Numbered from the stretch's first letter, positions 10,637 to 22,406 are shown. The stretch is 64,000 nucleotides of DNA from Pseudofabraea citricarpa (GCA_029641185.1 JAPWGK010000029.1:62001-126000), one strand, 5' to 3'. The notes: a model not told the origin generated them from the letters alone. Made by a program: numbers and translations.

Positions 10637-11655
10637 TTACACTAAATACATGATGCACGAGATTACCAGAACTATGACACAGCCCAAAATGAACCATCTG
10701 AATAGTCCATTGGCAATTTGTCTCCGATTGCGTGACTGACAACGTGCGACAAAACTATGGGTGTCATTTACACTAGGGAACGGCTCATATGGCTCAGGTT
10801 CCTCAAGAAAGCTGCACAAGGGACCCCAGCCCTGGCTCACTCTATACTCTAGAAGTCTATCTCGAGGTACCAACTTGCGGATTTTACCATAGTGTTCACC
10901 ATAGATCTCCTTGCCCTTGTTCGGAAAGTCGCCCTCAAAGAATGTATCAAAGAACTTCCTCAACATAGGATAATACATGTTTGCCGCCCAGTCTAAATAT
11001 GATGCTATTCTGAACTCAACATCATGAGCACGCCAGTATACGGTTTTCGTCACCGAAGCATGCCAGGAGTCGATATCTCTCCCTGGAAGGATAACTTTGG
11101 CTTCTGGATATGCAGCAAGAAGTTCCTCGCTAAAGGCAATAGCAGGCCAGTCGGAAACAGCCTTAAATGTTAGTGCAAGTACAAGAACACTCATAGCTTC
11201 AAGAGACACTCACCTGGCAGTGGCCTAGAAGTTGGTCCCATTCACGAAGTCCAAAATTGCCGATTCCATCGTACTTTGCCGCAAATGCCTGCTGCCACAA
11301 AAGACAGTCTAGAGGATTTTCAACGCTGGCGCTCATCATATGATAGGTATCCTGATAACCTGTGTCTTACTTAGAATGTGAAAATCCTCATTTTCTCTAC
11401 AAATAGACCTCACCTAGGCGTTTGAGAGCTTGCCGAATAGCTTATTACGCAATTAGCACCAGCTAGATCACTGACTAGTTCACTTTTTAGAAACTATCTA
11501 GGTAGGTACTTACACGCCGTTCCAGTTCTACCCATACCTAGAACCAAGACTCGCATTGGTACTGTTCTGATCTGCCCCTTTCGATTGATGATGGTCTCAT
11601 TTGGGGTGAAAATATCAGTAATCGGTTTATTTGGAGCAAAGGGATTCAGTGCCAT
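10637..11655 (-). CDS. P-loop sulfotransferase-like protein (Sulfotransfer_4 type) with C-terminal membrane anchor
   Basis: Four exons (11655-11514, 11440-11414, 11359-11214, 11161-10637) give 279 residues. Seen: MRVLVLGMGRTGTASIRQAL at about residues 34-53, the P-loop-like PAPS-binding element of this family, split by an intron; LGYQDTYHM; AVSDWPAIAF; AAYPEAKVILPGRDIDSWHAS, the conserved RD..W element; and a C-terminal helix (FILGCVIVLVISCIMYLV). This is the fungal/bacterial Sulfotransfer_4 family, often annotated vaguely as P-loop or NAD-dependent epimerase proteins. It probably uses PAPS, but the substrate is unknown. It lies next to and in the same direction as the ASST-type gene. Exon 2 is only 27 bases. 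A role in sulfating the cluster product is inference. Confidence 0.84.
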
Positions 11656-12756
11656 AATGATAATGGCCTTGTGCCAAACAGCTTCTGATTCAATATCATC
11701 GACTGCCTTGAACAGACCTGGCAGCTATCTATCTTGCCTTAAAGTTCTATCTATTACAAACCTCTACGAATACTCTCATCTGTTCTAAGAAGCTAGAGGC
11801 TGCGACTCGTCGGTAACTAGCGGGCATACGATGATGAAAGAAAACCTGCAGATGTTGCCATACTGTTATCTGACTTTTCAATTTTATTCAGGGCATCAAG
11901 GGGGGAATATCATATCATCTTTTGCCAGGCGAGGGGAAAGCATCTATGTCGGTACCTTCTACTTCAGGACAAGCATCGGAGAAGTTTTAGCGGCATTAGG
12001 TGATTATCTATGCAGGCAAATCTCAAAAGCAGCAAGAAGTAGAATGCAAGTTAGCTCTACCTGCATATGTCAGAATGCAATGTAGATCATATTCCGGCTG
12101 GGTTTGCGGCAGCATCCACTTCATGCATCGTTGTCGGTAAACAAGGATACATGACGCGTCTCTTTTGAGCGTTATGCTTAATGCATATACTCGCTGTAGT
12201 CTGTCTTACATACATGAAGCAACATTTGTAGAATATGGAAAAGTAGTTATTAGATCAATGATGCTGGTTATTGCGTGATTACTTAAATGGTATTTTTATT
12301 GCCAAGAAATATATACGATAGTGAATAGAATAAATTTAAGTGGGTCTCAACTGAAGGTATGCGCTGGTGCTTACTCATTGTTCAAATAATTACAGGCCAA
12401 TCTTCTGCCACAGCCGACGCGAACCCTGCCTGATTTGAAATTTGGTATAAGATTGAACCAACAGACTTGTCACCAGGATTTGGGGTGATGAGAATTGCCG
12501 ACCAGCAGTATAAGCTACTTATTTCTACGGAACCTACATAGCTATCTAGTCCGTTGTATGTGCAATTCTGCATTCTTGGGAAAATTGGATGAACCGAGTC
12601 ATTGAGTGATCACTATGCCACGCATGTTAGAATCAGAATCTTGTCATGGTGGGTTCATATAGTGAAGAAAATAGTGTAGAAAATGAGAATTAATTGATTG
12701 TATCTGCTTAAATTGGAGTAGACACCAACTGAGGATGTGAGCTCATACTAGTCTCG
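11656..12756. other. Intergenic region with one doubtful short ORF
   Basis: About 1.1 kb. A minus-strand open stretch at 12382-12573 (63 codons, MQNCTYNG...) has fairly protein-like composition but no recognised relatives, signal or neighbour exons; it may be a gene remnant. The rest is AT-rich and apparently non-coding. Confidence 0.35.
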
Positions 12757-14035
12757 CTACTTCTGGAAGAGAGAAGCCATCGGACTGGCCAGAAACCAAT
12801 TTTTATCCTTCTCTACGCCTTTCAGAATGAAGTCTCGTCCAAGCTTCATCGCAGCCGCAATATTTTCTGGTGTGCTAGGCAAGGGACCCCTCGGTGGTCG
12901 TCTGGTGTACCAGCAAATCAAGTGCACGCCTGTATAGATAGCTGTACTGAAAGCGAGTTCCTCATCCAGACCACCGTAGCCGTTGACAAACGCTTCAATA
13001 GCTGATATGCCGCTTTTGAAGTTCCTAAAATGCTTCTTCTCGTAGAGGTCACAAATCATCTGGCCAAGGTCAAACGCACGGTGGCCAAGTTGGGAAAGTT
13101 CCCAATCTACGATAAACAACTTTGCTCCTCCTGGTAGTTCTGTTTCTAAAGACGTAGCATTTGGTACCAGGACACTATTTAAGAAGTAAATATTACAATC
13201 TATTGTCCCTGGCATATATATGAACAGTAGGACTTACTTTCCAGTCCAGAAATCTCCGTGGACAAGTCCCCAATATTTGCCTTTAACCTCGGCTGCTGGT
13301 GTTTCGAACTCCTTCGTCGCTATCGCCTTGACCTGCTCTAAGGTTTGCCGGGTACCTTCTAAAAGCTCTGGGAAGTCCTCAAGCACCTTCAAAAAACTGT
13401 TGTAAGTTATACGATACTTTACCTGTCGCATTGGCTCATTTTGCCCGATGATATTTCTTAGCTTGTCTTGCGCTGTTTCGTCGGCCCACGTATGGAAGGA
13501 TCGTAGCCAAAGCCCAAGTTCGTGGGCAATGGATACCGCTATTGAGTGAGTTACTCTTTCGTTATTGGTAGGAGAGACCAAGATGGACTTCAAATCGATC
13601 GATTCAGGAAAGTCTTCCAGAACCTGAGTATTGGTCTCCTGCCTAAATTGATAAAGGCGTGGTGCTTTCACTGTAGTAGTATTTGTGCTGCCAGGGAAAT
13701 CATTCAAAGCATGAAGGATAAACTCCTCGTAAAACTAAATGTTATATTAGTAAGCGAGGTGGAGATTTAATAAATTTCATATTTACGGAACGTGAAATAG
13801 GCATCTGAAATTCCGTGTTGATTGCTGCAAAGTCGGTAGAACGCTTTACAATGATGGTTGTGGCCGTTGTCCCATCAGAAGAAGCAATAGGCTCTTTAAG
13901 GACGCCGCGGAAGGTGAAGTTGGTCGTACCGCCATTTAACTCGTTTAGCGACGAGCAGGCAAATTTTGAGTTGGCCAGCTCTTGCAATATGTCGGAAGCA
14001 ATGGCATTTCTCTCAGCTTGCTCAAGTGGTGCCAT
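12757..14035 (-). CDS. APH-type phosphotransferase (aminoglycoside/choline kinase-like fold)
   Basis: Three exons (14035-13787, 13734-13238, 13174-12757) give 387 residues. Seen: an N-lobe with NGGTTNFTFRG (nucleotide loop) and TIIVKRS (the lysine of the VxxK motif); RSFYEEFILHAL; SIAHELGLWLRSFHTW; the catalytic loop GLVHGDFWTGN formed across intron 2; and LFIVDWELSQLGHRAFDLGQ, the metal-binding motif, here DWE. This is the APH/methylthioribose-kinase-like family, which phosphorylates small molecules. All catalytic motifs are intact. Substrate is unknown; in this setting it could phosphorylate a cluster intermediate or be a self-protection enzyme, or be unrelated. It is followed in the same direction by the S10 carboxypeptidase, with 518 bases between. 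Confidence 0.88.
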
Positions 14036-14553
14036 TCTCGATATGGTCAGATTGAGAAGTCGATTCTAACAGAACACGAGCTTGGAACCGGTGCTTAGAT
14101 GGCTGATATATTGTGGTGGGAAAGCATTTTTAGAAGCCAACACGCGGGGACCTTGTAAGCAGTTGCATGAGGTGACTCACAGCCTCGCTACACTGCCCAA
14201 TTAAATATTTGGATGGCGTATTCCTAATACTTCGACATGTAGCGTGTACTCGTTTCCTCCAATATTTTGTAAATTTTAAAGCGTGTGAAAAACGTCCAGA
14301 AAAGGTAAATAACTGTAAATAATTATTTTCATCTATATTTGGATGCACAGAATTCTCTGTAACTTCTTAATCTTTCTAATAATGCAGTCAAATACTTAGA
14401 TAGTTATAAGAACATAATTCGTACAAATGCGAGAAAGTATTTCTCAATCATGTCTTATTTACCCGCGGATTGTAATGCGTAATTGTACAGTCTTATGCTT
14501 ACGGTAGACAAGCAAACTTAATCAGCAGTGAAGTTCAAACTCAAGGTAATAAT
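14036..14553. other. Intergenic region, no gene seen
   Basis: About 520 AT-rich bases between the phosphotransferase start and the carboxypeptidase end; presumably promoter and terminator. No coding potential. Confidence 0.4.
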
Positions 14554-16970
14554 TTATTCATTATACTGAATATCGAGCGCACTGTATCTATGTCTTAATA
14601 AGGTAGCCAAGCGCAATGTGTGATTGCGGACCATAACTATAACTATGACGATTACCAGCACGCAATAGACTGTATATTCGCTTGAGATCTCGATCAGGTT
14701 CCCTGATTTCCCACGAAAGCCTGCAACGTTAACCTTTACTGGATTTATTTGGCATGGCTCGATCGGATTAGGACTGCATATACCATGGCCGTAATCCATG
14801 AGCCAGTAGTCTTTTACTGTTCCTAGGCCATTGAGGTACGCGTTTAGCTGTCGCTCTGAGCAGAATGAAAGAGCAAGCGTGTAGCACATGCCTTCTTCTT
14901 CGTGTGCATCCTCTGGAAGCTGATTTTGGATGTGCATTGTTGAATTCGGACCGGTAGTAGCGTAAGTCGGAATGCCACTCACGTCAATCTTACCGGACGC
15001 AATATCTTTGCCTTTGATTGCCCTATTAAAAATAGTGAACCCGACAGAAGGCCATTCCGTGCTGATAGTATGACTGGAATTGAGCACCCGGACAAAGGCA
15101 AGGTTGCCATATTGTCGAACGTAGGCTTCTGGGGTTTTATCAGACCTCTCCTGTCCTTTAGGGAACTGAACTGGTTGGTAGCCAGCATTCTGGAATGAAT
15201 GCACATGTTTATGTTGAAGCGACAGAGATAAAGCCTCTCCACCAAGCCCTGGAAGCAGAGCACATTAGGGACGTGTGACAACCAGCAAGAGGTGAGAGGA
15301 ACTTACAGTTACATGCATAGTCGCGATCACCATACATGAGGGTAATTCTCACGCCATCATCTAACGCTCGTATGAGAGAAGCCTGATAGTCGCCTCTGAT
15401 ATTATCACCGGTCCCGGTAAATGCGGTAGCAATATTCATCGCATTGTCCGTAAAGTTGACGAAGACACCAAGATCTGCCTGCACATCGGCCTGCTTCAAG
15501 TAAGCCAGATGTGTTTGCAGAGTAGGTTCTGTAAGAAAACGGGAGGTATGTCCAATGTCAAAGGCGTCTCTGCCTTTGGAGGATATAAGATTAACCATAT
15601 GCTTCCCGCAGAAGGTGTTTGCTTTATGGCAGAGAGCATTGATAGAGCTATTGCTTCCAATGTTTGACAACCTAGCAGAGGCCCTGCGGCAAGATTGAAT
15701 GCGCTCCTTGCAGCCATCTATCGAGTCCCAGAACATACGAGCTGAGACATAGGTACTTTGGTTAATCAGTGGCAAGCCGTACGTATTGTTGAAGGCCATT
15801 TCTGGATACGCAGGTAGCTGAGCAAGAGCATCAATGCATCCGTTTGTGAAGCCCATCGATACAAAGTGGATGCTTGGAGCTCCATCCAGAGCGCACTTGC
15901 CTGCCTCCAGGGCTTTATTCTGAGACATTGTGAAATCATATAGTGCAGTTGCATAGTGTCCGCCATATGACGCCGCCCACAAACCGATATTATGATCGTC
16001 AAACTGAGATTCAGGAAAGTCCTCAAGCCAGATGGACAGTGACAGCCAGAGTGCTCTTACTGCGGCTTCTGTACCATTAAATATAGTATCTTTGTCGGCT
16101 AATCCTGTACCGAATCTACCCAATTTAACCAAGCGGCTGTCACTGATATCAATCTCGGGTTCGTTTTTCTGTAAAGACACCTGACCACGAAAATTGACTG
16201 TGGCCATAGTTGGTACATCGTAGCTGAACCCTTCGTTGAAATCAGCACCTTTACTACCTTCCGAAGCATGAGCCATACCTGTATTTACGGGCTGGTCTAT
16301 GAATAGGATATTTGAATCTAGATTCCAAGACCATGGATTTGATCGTGTGGTCCTACCATCAACATTAATCCTACATGGGCCAATCCCCCGTAGAAGTGAC
16401 ATAACTGTTGGCTATATTGTCAAATTAACTATTTCAATAAAAGAACAATACTTAGAAAGGTGCATACTGCTTGATGACTATCACATCAAATTGTTAGCTT
16501 ATTCTACATCATAAGAAATAACATGACTAACACCCGGTCCACCTTCCACTATTTCAACGTCAGCTATCTAGCCATTTGCTATAGCAGTAGACACATACAA
16601 TATACAGTCAACGGCGCATTTTCCGGGTTCGTCTGACTCTCAAAACACCAAAAGAAGGTATTGATTGGAAGGTGTTGGTCTAAGCCAACATAGCGCAAAG
16701 AATCAACTGGAAGATGTACATAGCCTGAAAAGCTTCTTGCGTTCTTCCCTGATCTGCAAATCTGTACTCCCTTATATTGAACCTGTCCTCCTGGAAGAAC
16801 AGTCGAATTCAACTTGATGGTATCTTGCGGTCTATCTTAGCCTCATTAGCAATTGTGTAAGTCACGTGTGTCATAGTAAATGTCCTTACGTACCTAGGTG
16901 GAGACTGGGCAACCGTTCTGGCCAAGAGTATGGTGGCAGTGACCACGGCAATGATGCGAAGTATCGGCAT
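14554..16970 (-). CDS. Secreted S10 serine carboxypeptidase-like protein with altered substrate-binding residues
   Basis: Five exons (16970-16894, 16831-16599, 16548-16532, 16411-15307, 15248-14554) give 708 residues. Seen: signal peptide [26 protein letters not shown] and [19 protein letters not shown]; a 17-base microexon encoding [22 protein letters not shown] and [11 protein letters not shown]; the nucleophile motif [10 protein letters not shown] (Ser about 257); [11 protein letters not shown] (Asp about 471); SSHTISTEW (His about 537); a membrane helix near the C-terminus ([14 protein letters not shown]). The Ser-Asp-His triad is complete. Two positions that bind the substrate C-terminal carboxylate in carboxypeptidase Y differ: Asn of NGGPG is Glu, and Glu before the Ser is Ala. 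Kex1-like trimming after kexin cleavage of the precursor is one possible job; a changed specificity or ligase-type reaction is another. Both are inference. Confidence 0.88.
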
Positions 16971-17845
16971 GATGCACTATCTCGAATTGATTCCTCAGTG
17001 TACTTGGCCGATAGGTGCCGTGTTGCAGTTTAAATCGCTGTCAGCATAAAATGAAGGATGGCCATAGAGTCGAATCTTGATTATCATATTTTCAGAATGC
17101 AAATAGCAATTTTGGCAAGACGTAGAGAGAGAAATTACCAATTAGCACGGATTTAGCTGTCTCCATATTGATTTAGCAAGTTCTATATTGGTTAGTAATC
17201 ATAGAGATTATTTGGAAACCTAATAGGTATCATGGCCCAGCTAAATGTTCGTTTGGGCCCATTAAATATGCCTACCTGGGAAACTTTTCCGCTACTCCAT
17301 GAAAACCTCGTCTAGTTGCCTTGAAGAAGCACACTGGATTTTGTCGTGCATGCTGCGGAACGTGAGTCCCTTACCTGCCGGCGGTCGCATTCGCTCACCA
17401 TGCAGAATATGAACAGGGGTATCGTAAGTGTTGCAGCGTCGATACCAGAGCAAATATGCAGCCGTTAAAGACCATAAGCACTAACCATCTACCGGTGAAT
17501 ATCAAACGAGTATCAGATGCAAGTGTCCATCTACGTATCAACCGTTTGTGCAATGTAATCCGGTCACCAAATGCACACATGAACCAATAGCCATTGTAAT
17601 CGTAATCCTGTTTATCAGGACAATTCAGTAACCAAGAAATCCATGTTTAATGCTACCCTGTTGCTTACGCACCTGGTTCTTTCTGACGACCAGCGCTCCC
17701 TTGATTGATTGGTGAATTTAGAGACAGAAACTGCTCTGGCTAACGTGCACTCTATTCGCATTCACTTAGAGAAACTTCAACATTGGTGTGAAAAGCGAGG
17801 AACTTCAATTGTTTCATCATATAATTTACACTAAGCGCTGCTATT
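16971..17845. promoter_or_regulatory. Divergent intergenic region between carboxypeptidase and UstYa-type genes
   Basis: About 875 bases with the promoters of two divergent cluster genes. A minus-strand open stretch at 17395-17580 has a plausible splice acceptor before it (CTGATAAACAG at about 17620) but no recognisable protein. I do not call it a gene. Confidence 0.4.
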
Positions 17846-18736
17846 ATGTTTTTCGCAGTTCAAAAGTATCAGCGGGTACCTCGAGAAGAGGGCGACAAGT
17901 TTCCCTCTACGAAACATAGATCTAAAATGCTCTTCCAGGCGTCCTTTTTCCGCTTCGCTCTAGCTTTCATCTTGGGTTCTTGCTTTGGTCTGGCAGTCAT
18001 GTCGTTACTTTTGACAAAAGGCTTATCACAAAAACCAACTGCTCCTTCTGTGATTCCCGCTCAGGTCTTCAGTCCCAAGATTCCAACGATTTGGGTGCCT
18101 GACGACCAGTATATTGGCTGGTCAAATCATACTAACATTATGTGGCATCGTCTTATTCAACGTAAGTCTTTCGAAACTGACTTCAATTAAGACATAAATC
18201 TCTAATAAGTTCATGATGTAGCCACAGATACTGTGTGGATTTCAAATCCATCAGATCACGGGCTAGGAGATGGGTTTGAAGCAGTATTCGATCATCACTC
18301 GAAAGAGAAACTCACACCTCAATTTTATCATATTTCAAACCTTCACCAATTGCACTGTCTAGTAAGATTAAACAACTCACTTATGATGTAACTTAGGGCA
18401 ATTAGAGTTGACAAATATGCTCAGAACATCATTCGGGGACGCTATTTTGAACTGCGATACGATACTCCATCACTGTCCAAAGTCTCGAAGTTGGCGGCGG
18501 ATGATACTGCATATCACATAGATCATTGCATCGAATATCTACGTATGACAATTATGTGTGGGCAATCCTGGGACGTCGAGTCTAACAGTCCCGCGGGGAC
18601 ACCTCATGAGTTGAAGATAAATCCATTTGGCCATCCAATATGGTGGGGTGGTGTTCGGAACTGCGTGAACTGGGAGGCATTGGTAACATGGCAGAAAAAG
18701 CAGTTGGATGCTTACAAAGAAACTTGGAGTAGTTGA
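17846..18736 (+). CDS. UstYa-family (DUF3328) oxidase-like protein
   Basis: Three exons (17846-18161, 18222-18361, 18425-18736) give 255 residues. Seen: N-terminus MFFAVQKYQRV; one membrane helix about residues 30-55 (FFRFALAFILGSCFGLAVMSLL); the proline-rich stretch before IWVPDDQYIGWSNHTNIMWHRL; first motif HQLHC (147-151), with an intron directly after the following Leu codon; NIIRGRYF; second motif HIDHCIEYLR (183-192); and the C-terminal element CVNWEALVTW. It is closest in layout to the gene at 29888-30779: both have a D..YIG.SN.TN..W element and CxN[WF]EAL near the end, so these two form a subgroup. Both motifs are intact. Predicted to take part in oxidative maturation of the RiPP precursor; the exact reaction is unknown. 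Confidence 0.9.
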
Positions 18737-19040
18737 TATGTGTCATTAATTTCAGATTTTGACAAAATATTATCTCAAAGCTATTTAAGCTACTTCTAAA
18801 TAAGATATCTTTGATGCATCCCACTATGCAATTTCAATAGCTCCAAAAGTGTTTACATGCTATTAAAGGTGGATAATATGGAAGGTTCATTTTAAGTGAT
18901 ATGAAAGTTAATTTTAACTTTATAGTAAATTGAACATCAAATACGGTACTGCTTTATCACTTTCTGCTGGCAAATCATAGAAGAAGACACTTGTAAGGAG
19001 ACTCAATTTATCTCTCATATGTACAGGTAATCTTGCTCTT
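18737..19040. other. Convergent intergenic region
   Basis: About 300 AT-rich bases between the ends of two converging UstYa-type genes; holds both 3' ends. Nothing else seen. Confidence 0.4.
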
Positions 19041-19903
19041 CTATCCAGCGAGTTCACTTGCCCACTGATGAACCTGCCAGTAATCTTTGCAAACATGCAA
19101 CTGCCCATCCGCAAATGTTTCGGCGTCAAGGGCCCACATGAGAGTGGTATCTAGATTGCACATTAGAGTTTGCCTTATCATGTCGAGGCAATGAAGGACA
19201 TGACCCCAGGGATCTGACTGCTCTTTTCCCTCGTGGTAGTGCCAAAGAGCCGTGCGAACGACAGTCTATCAGTGAGGAGCTTAGCATACTGTATGGAGGG
19301 ACTATGCAATTCAAGACATACCACACAATGCATAGCATGGAAACCAGCTATGATGTATACCCCATTGTTTTCATTTAATGGATCAATAGCTGTTGCATGA
19401 AGGCCATTGGCTTGCGCTTCAGAGATGTTTAGAGACACAACACCGTTTCCATCTATTGAGCTGTCAGAGGCGACTACGCACATGCAGCTGGATTGTATGG
19501 AACTTGCCTGGAAATAGATCTTTCCAAAGATAATCTGCTCTTTGCTTTCTTTCACCATCCCCGTTGAACTCAGTTTCCTGATAGATAGGTTGTAATATGG
19601 TGCGAGTAGGTGGGTCTGTAATGTCAACAATGCTCGCATGATTCCGTCCAGTTTCAACGTACAATTCTCCCCCACTTGCGATTGAAATGGTGATGGTCTT
19701 TGTACAAGCAGTCGAATTTGGTTATATTGCCAAGCCCACACACAGTTTGTGGCAATAGTAACACAAGCAAGTATATACAGCATCCATTTCAGCCCCTGTT
19801 CTGGAGTTGACTTCTTGGGCAGCATTTCAGCTTCAGGTGCTGAACTATAAGAATCTGGATCCTCCAAAGCAATAGGTTGATAAATTATCTCACTTCCATT
19901 CAT
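19041..19903 (-). CDS. UstYa-family (DUF3328) oxidase-like protein with a GC-AG intron
   Basis: Four exons (19903-19663, 19615-19508, 19452-19322, 19265-19041) give 234 residues. Seen: cytosolic tail MNGSEIIYQPIAL; one membrane helix about residues 39-60; ADYLWKDLFP; GVVSLNISEAQANG; first motif HAMHC (155-159) with an intron directly after the next Val codon; TVVRTALWHYH; second motif HVLHCLDMIRQTLMC (182-196); a tail with ALDAETFADGQLHVCKDYWQVHQW. Intron 2 appears to use a GC donor (GCAAGT) instead of GT; this is the only choice found that joins the DUF3328 frames, with a CTGAC branch site and TAG acceptor. It is the shortest complete UstYa gene here and lacks a clear copy of the PSPEVD.AW element. 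Function in core-peptide oxidation is inferred. Confidence 0.85.
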
Positions 19904-21210
19904 GACGATAGGTCTGACAATTTTTGTAGTAGAGAATAATAAGACAAACAGTAGTGATGGTTTTCCTTATGAGTAGAAAATGGGGATCACCTAGACCCTG
20001 TAAATCCAACAGCTCTGATGATTGTAACTATGACATATTGCATCATACGATAGTAGTATTGCGTGAAATGATCAAAACTTGGAATACTGCCGCCCCTAGG
20101 TGGAATTGGTTGTAACCTCGATGTATGCAAATGCAACAAAGAGACTGTATGCAACAATAAGCAATCTTGTCCTATCAATCATAGTTACACTAGTAACAAC
20201 AGCTCTAGGCCTGACAGTGATATCTAATCCGAGATAACCAGGATCTTGCAGCATTCTGCCATGTGTACATGACTTGGGGTAGGCCATATCTTTTCAATAA
20301 TGATCGTCGTAAACAGTTGGAGACTAGGAGGAAAAAGCCAAGTAGGTGCAACAGAATGGACGGCATGCTTGTGTCTGCAGCATAACGTATAAACAGAATC
20401 AGAGTCGGCGTGCATAATGACTGCAGCTTTACGCCTTGTGACCAATTCTCCCAGGATGTGATTCTGTATGATTGTGCCCAGATTGATAGGCATCCGAATA
20501 TTATGATCATGGACTATAGACTTTTTCATAGGTCAAAATTTGAATAAGTAATGTTCAACCACTAATGCATGTAAGACGAATTGTACTGAGTGTAAATCTA
20601 GGTATGTGAATTGTTTCTTTAGCGATCGGAGCGGACTTTAACGCATAACCAGCTTTAGCGTATGAGTTTATATGTGAATATCTAGATAAGAAGAAATATA
20701 AGTATTACCAAGCTTGTAAATATATCGTAAAATGTTATAGGTATATATGAGCTCGCTTATCAATGGGGCGTTCTCAGACCCACTCTGGCGGGAATAAAAC
20801 AGAAGAGGGAACGAGGGTCACATATCCTGGTGTATTTACTCACGGCGACGCATAAAATTGACATGGTCTAAGGTCGATAGGTGCGATATGTACTTGGTCG
20901 AAAGGAGAAATAAACGTGCCCTTGTCCACTGGGTTTCACAACGACAAGGATGCAGATATTGATCTTGAGACCAAGTAGTTTCCTTCCACAAGCCGGAAAA
21001 AATGGCATTGGTCCTCCGAGCAAAGCATCGGAAATCATTTTCGCGCGATGGTGTCGACTTAAATAATAGGAGTCTACAGGCGTATTAGACTTGTCGACTT
21101 ATCCTATTAACAACTCTACGGTCTATATTTCTACTTCACTTTTCTAAACGGACTGACTTTCTCCATCTTGAAAATCATCTTAGGCAGACTACACCATCCA
21201 CTCTCTTACT
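19904..21210. other. Divergent intergenic region with unresolved minus-strand open frames
   Basis: About 1.3 kb. Overlapping minus-strand open frames of about 100 codons lie at 20205-20529; one has a hydrophobic stretch followed by LRRSLLKRYGLPQV and looks protein-like, but stops soon after and could not be joined to further exons. It may be the remnant of a membrane protein. The 20530-21210 part contains a promoter-like, GC-richer stretch before the next UstYa gene. Confidence 0.35.
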
Positions 21211-22406
21211 ATGGATTCCAACTCTCCTATTGACCCACCGGAGTACTCCGGCAAGTCCAGCTTTAGCAGCAATGACAAATTCGAAGAAGAATCTCTGCTT
21301 CAGAATATTGGTGATACTAAAGGCTATGGAACACGGTCCAAGCCACGCTGGCTGCCGTCTACAAAACATTGGCTCGCCGTCAACATTATTCTTACCGGCC
21401 TAAACTTGGTTGTTCTGATCACTTTAGCAATCACATTACGTGCAGGACGTTCCACAGACAAATCAACGGTGTCTCTTCTTCCACCATGTTAGTCTACCAG
21501 ATAGTTAGTTATGTCACGATGAGAGTCTATTGCTAATTTATCTGAGAAATAGCACCAGCAACCGTTGTAGTTGAAAAGGAACTACGTCCCTTTACCTTGG
21601 TATCACCCTACTCAGAGCCACCAAATCCGGTCACTGACCGATTGTGGCATGACCTCGTCGATAGTAAGTTATAGAAAATGTGTAGAAACTTTTTGATATT
21701 AACGGATTGTGCGATAGCTGGAGCTTTGTTTCCGATTACTCCAGAGACATTTGCCCAGGTCAACGACAATCCTGCGACGGGCGTGAAGCTTACACACGAC
21801 CCAGAAGGACGCTACGTCGCAAGTCTTGCCTCGACTCACCATATTCATTGTGTTGTAAGTGCGATGTAATTTAGATAGTAAGAGTTTTGAACTAACAATA
21901 TCAAGGATACTCTCCGCAAGGGTCTTTGGTTCAACTGGGAATACTATAGAGACATTGGTGATGACCTCTTCATTGTTAATGATCCACCAGAGGAACATCT
22001 TAGTACGTTGCACCACTTCCATCAAACTTATCTATAAGGCTCTGACGGAACTCCAGTGCATTGTGTTGAGATGCTGCGCAATGCAGTGATGTGTGCTGGT
22101 GATGTATCTCTTATTACTTTTAACTGGAATAAGGGCCATGAAATCCCGAAGTCTAACTTCAAAGGCATGCATGCGTGCCAGAAATGGGACAAGATTAGAG
22201 ACTGGAGAGTTGCGCACAACGTAACTGCTCAGCTCAAAACTTTGGAGAGACCGGTGGGGTTGCTGGAAGAAGAACCAGAGGATTCAGAAGGTTTCTCCCC
22301 CGGCGGTTACGAGGGTGGTACTAAGACCCTCCCTGATGGAACGGTTGAGTACCATTTGGGCCCACATGGCGAATATGGACACTACCCCAAACGACAACAT
22401 GAGTAG
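21211..22406 (+). CDS. UstYa-family (DUF3328) oxidase-like protein with extended C-terminus
   Basis: Five exons (21211-21487, 21553-21663, 21718-21854, 21906-22002, 22057-22406) give 323 residues. Seen: cytosolic tail; one membrane helix about residues 52-75 (LAVNIILTGLNLVVLITLAITL); VTDRLWHDLV; GRYVASLASTHHIHCV, giving HHIHC at 170-174, with an intron directly after the Val codon; DTLRKGLWFNWEYYRD; second motif HLMHCVEMLRNAVMC (206-220), restored by choosing the CTCCAG acceptor at 22056; ACQKWDKIRDW. After this about 70 extra residues follow, rich in Gly, Pro and Glu. It is most similar in layout to 23372-24573: both have 32 residues between the HCV intron and the second motif. It lacks a clean PSPEVDxAW element. 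It converges on that paralogue. Confidence 0.89.

Noticed and set aside
11585..12085. Plus-strand open frames upstream of the P-loop sulfotransferase
   Set aside because: The first is antisense to the sulfotransferase first exon; the second has no protein features.
17395..17640. Possible second precursor with a DYDYNGYWF segment
   Set aside because: The aromatic stretch appears once, with no signal peptide, no repeats and no dibasic site after it; the implied upstream exon gives a different frame.
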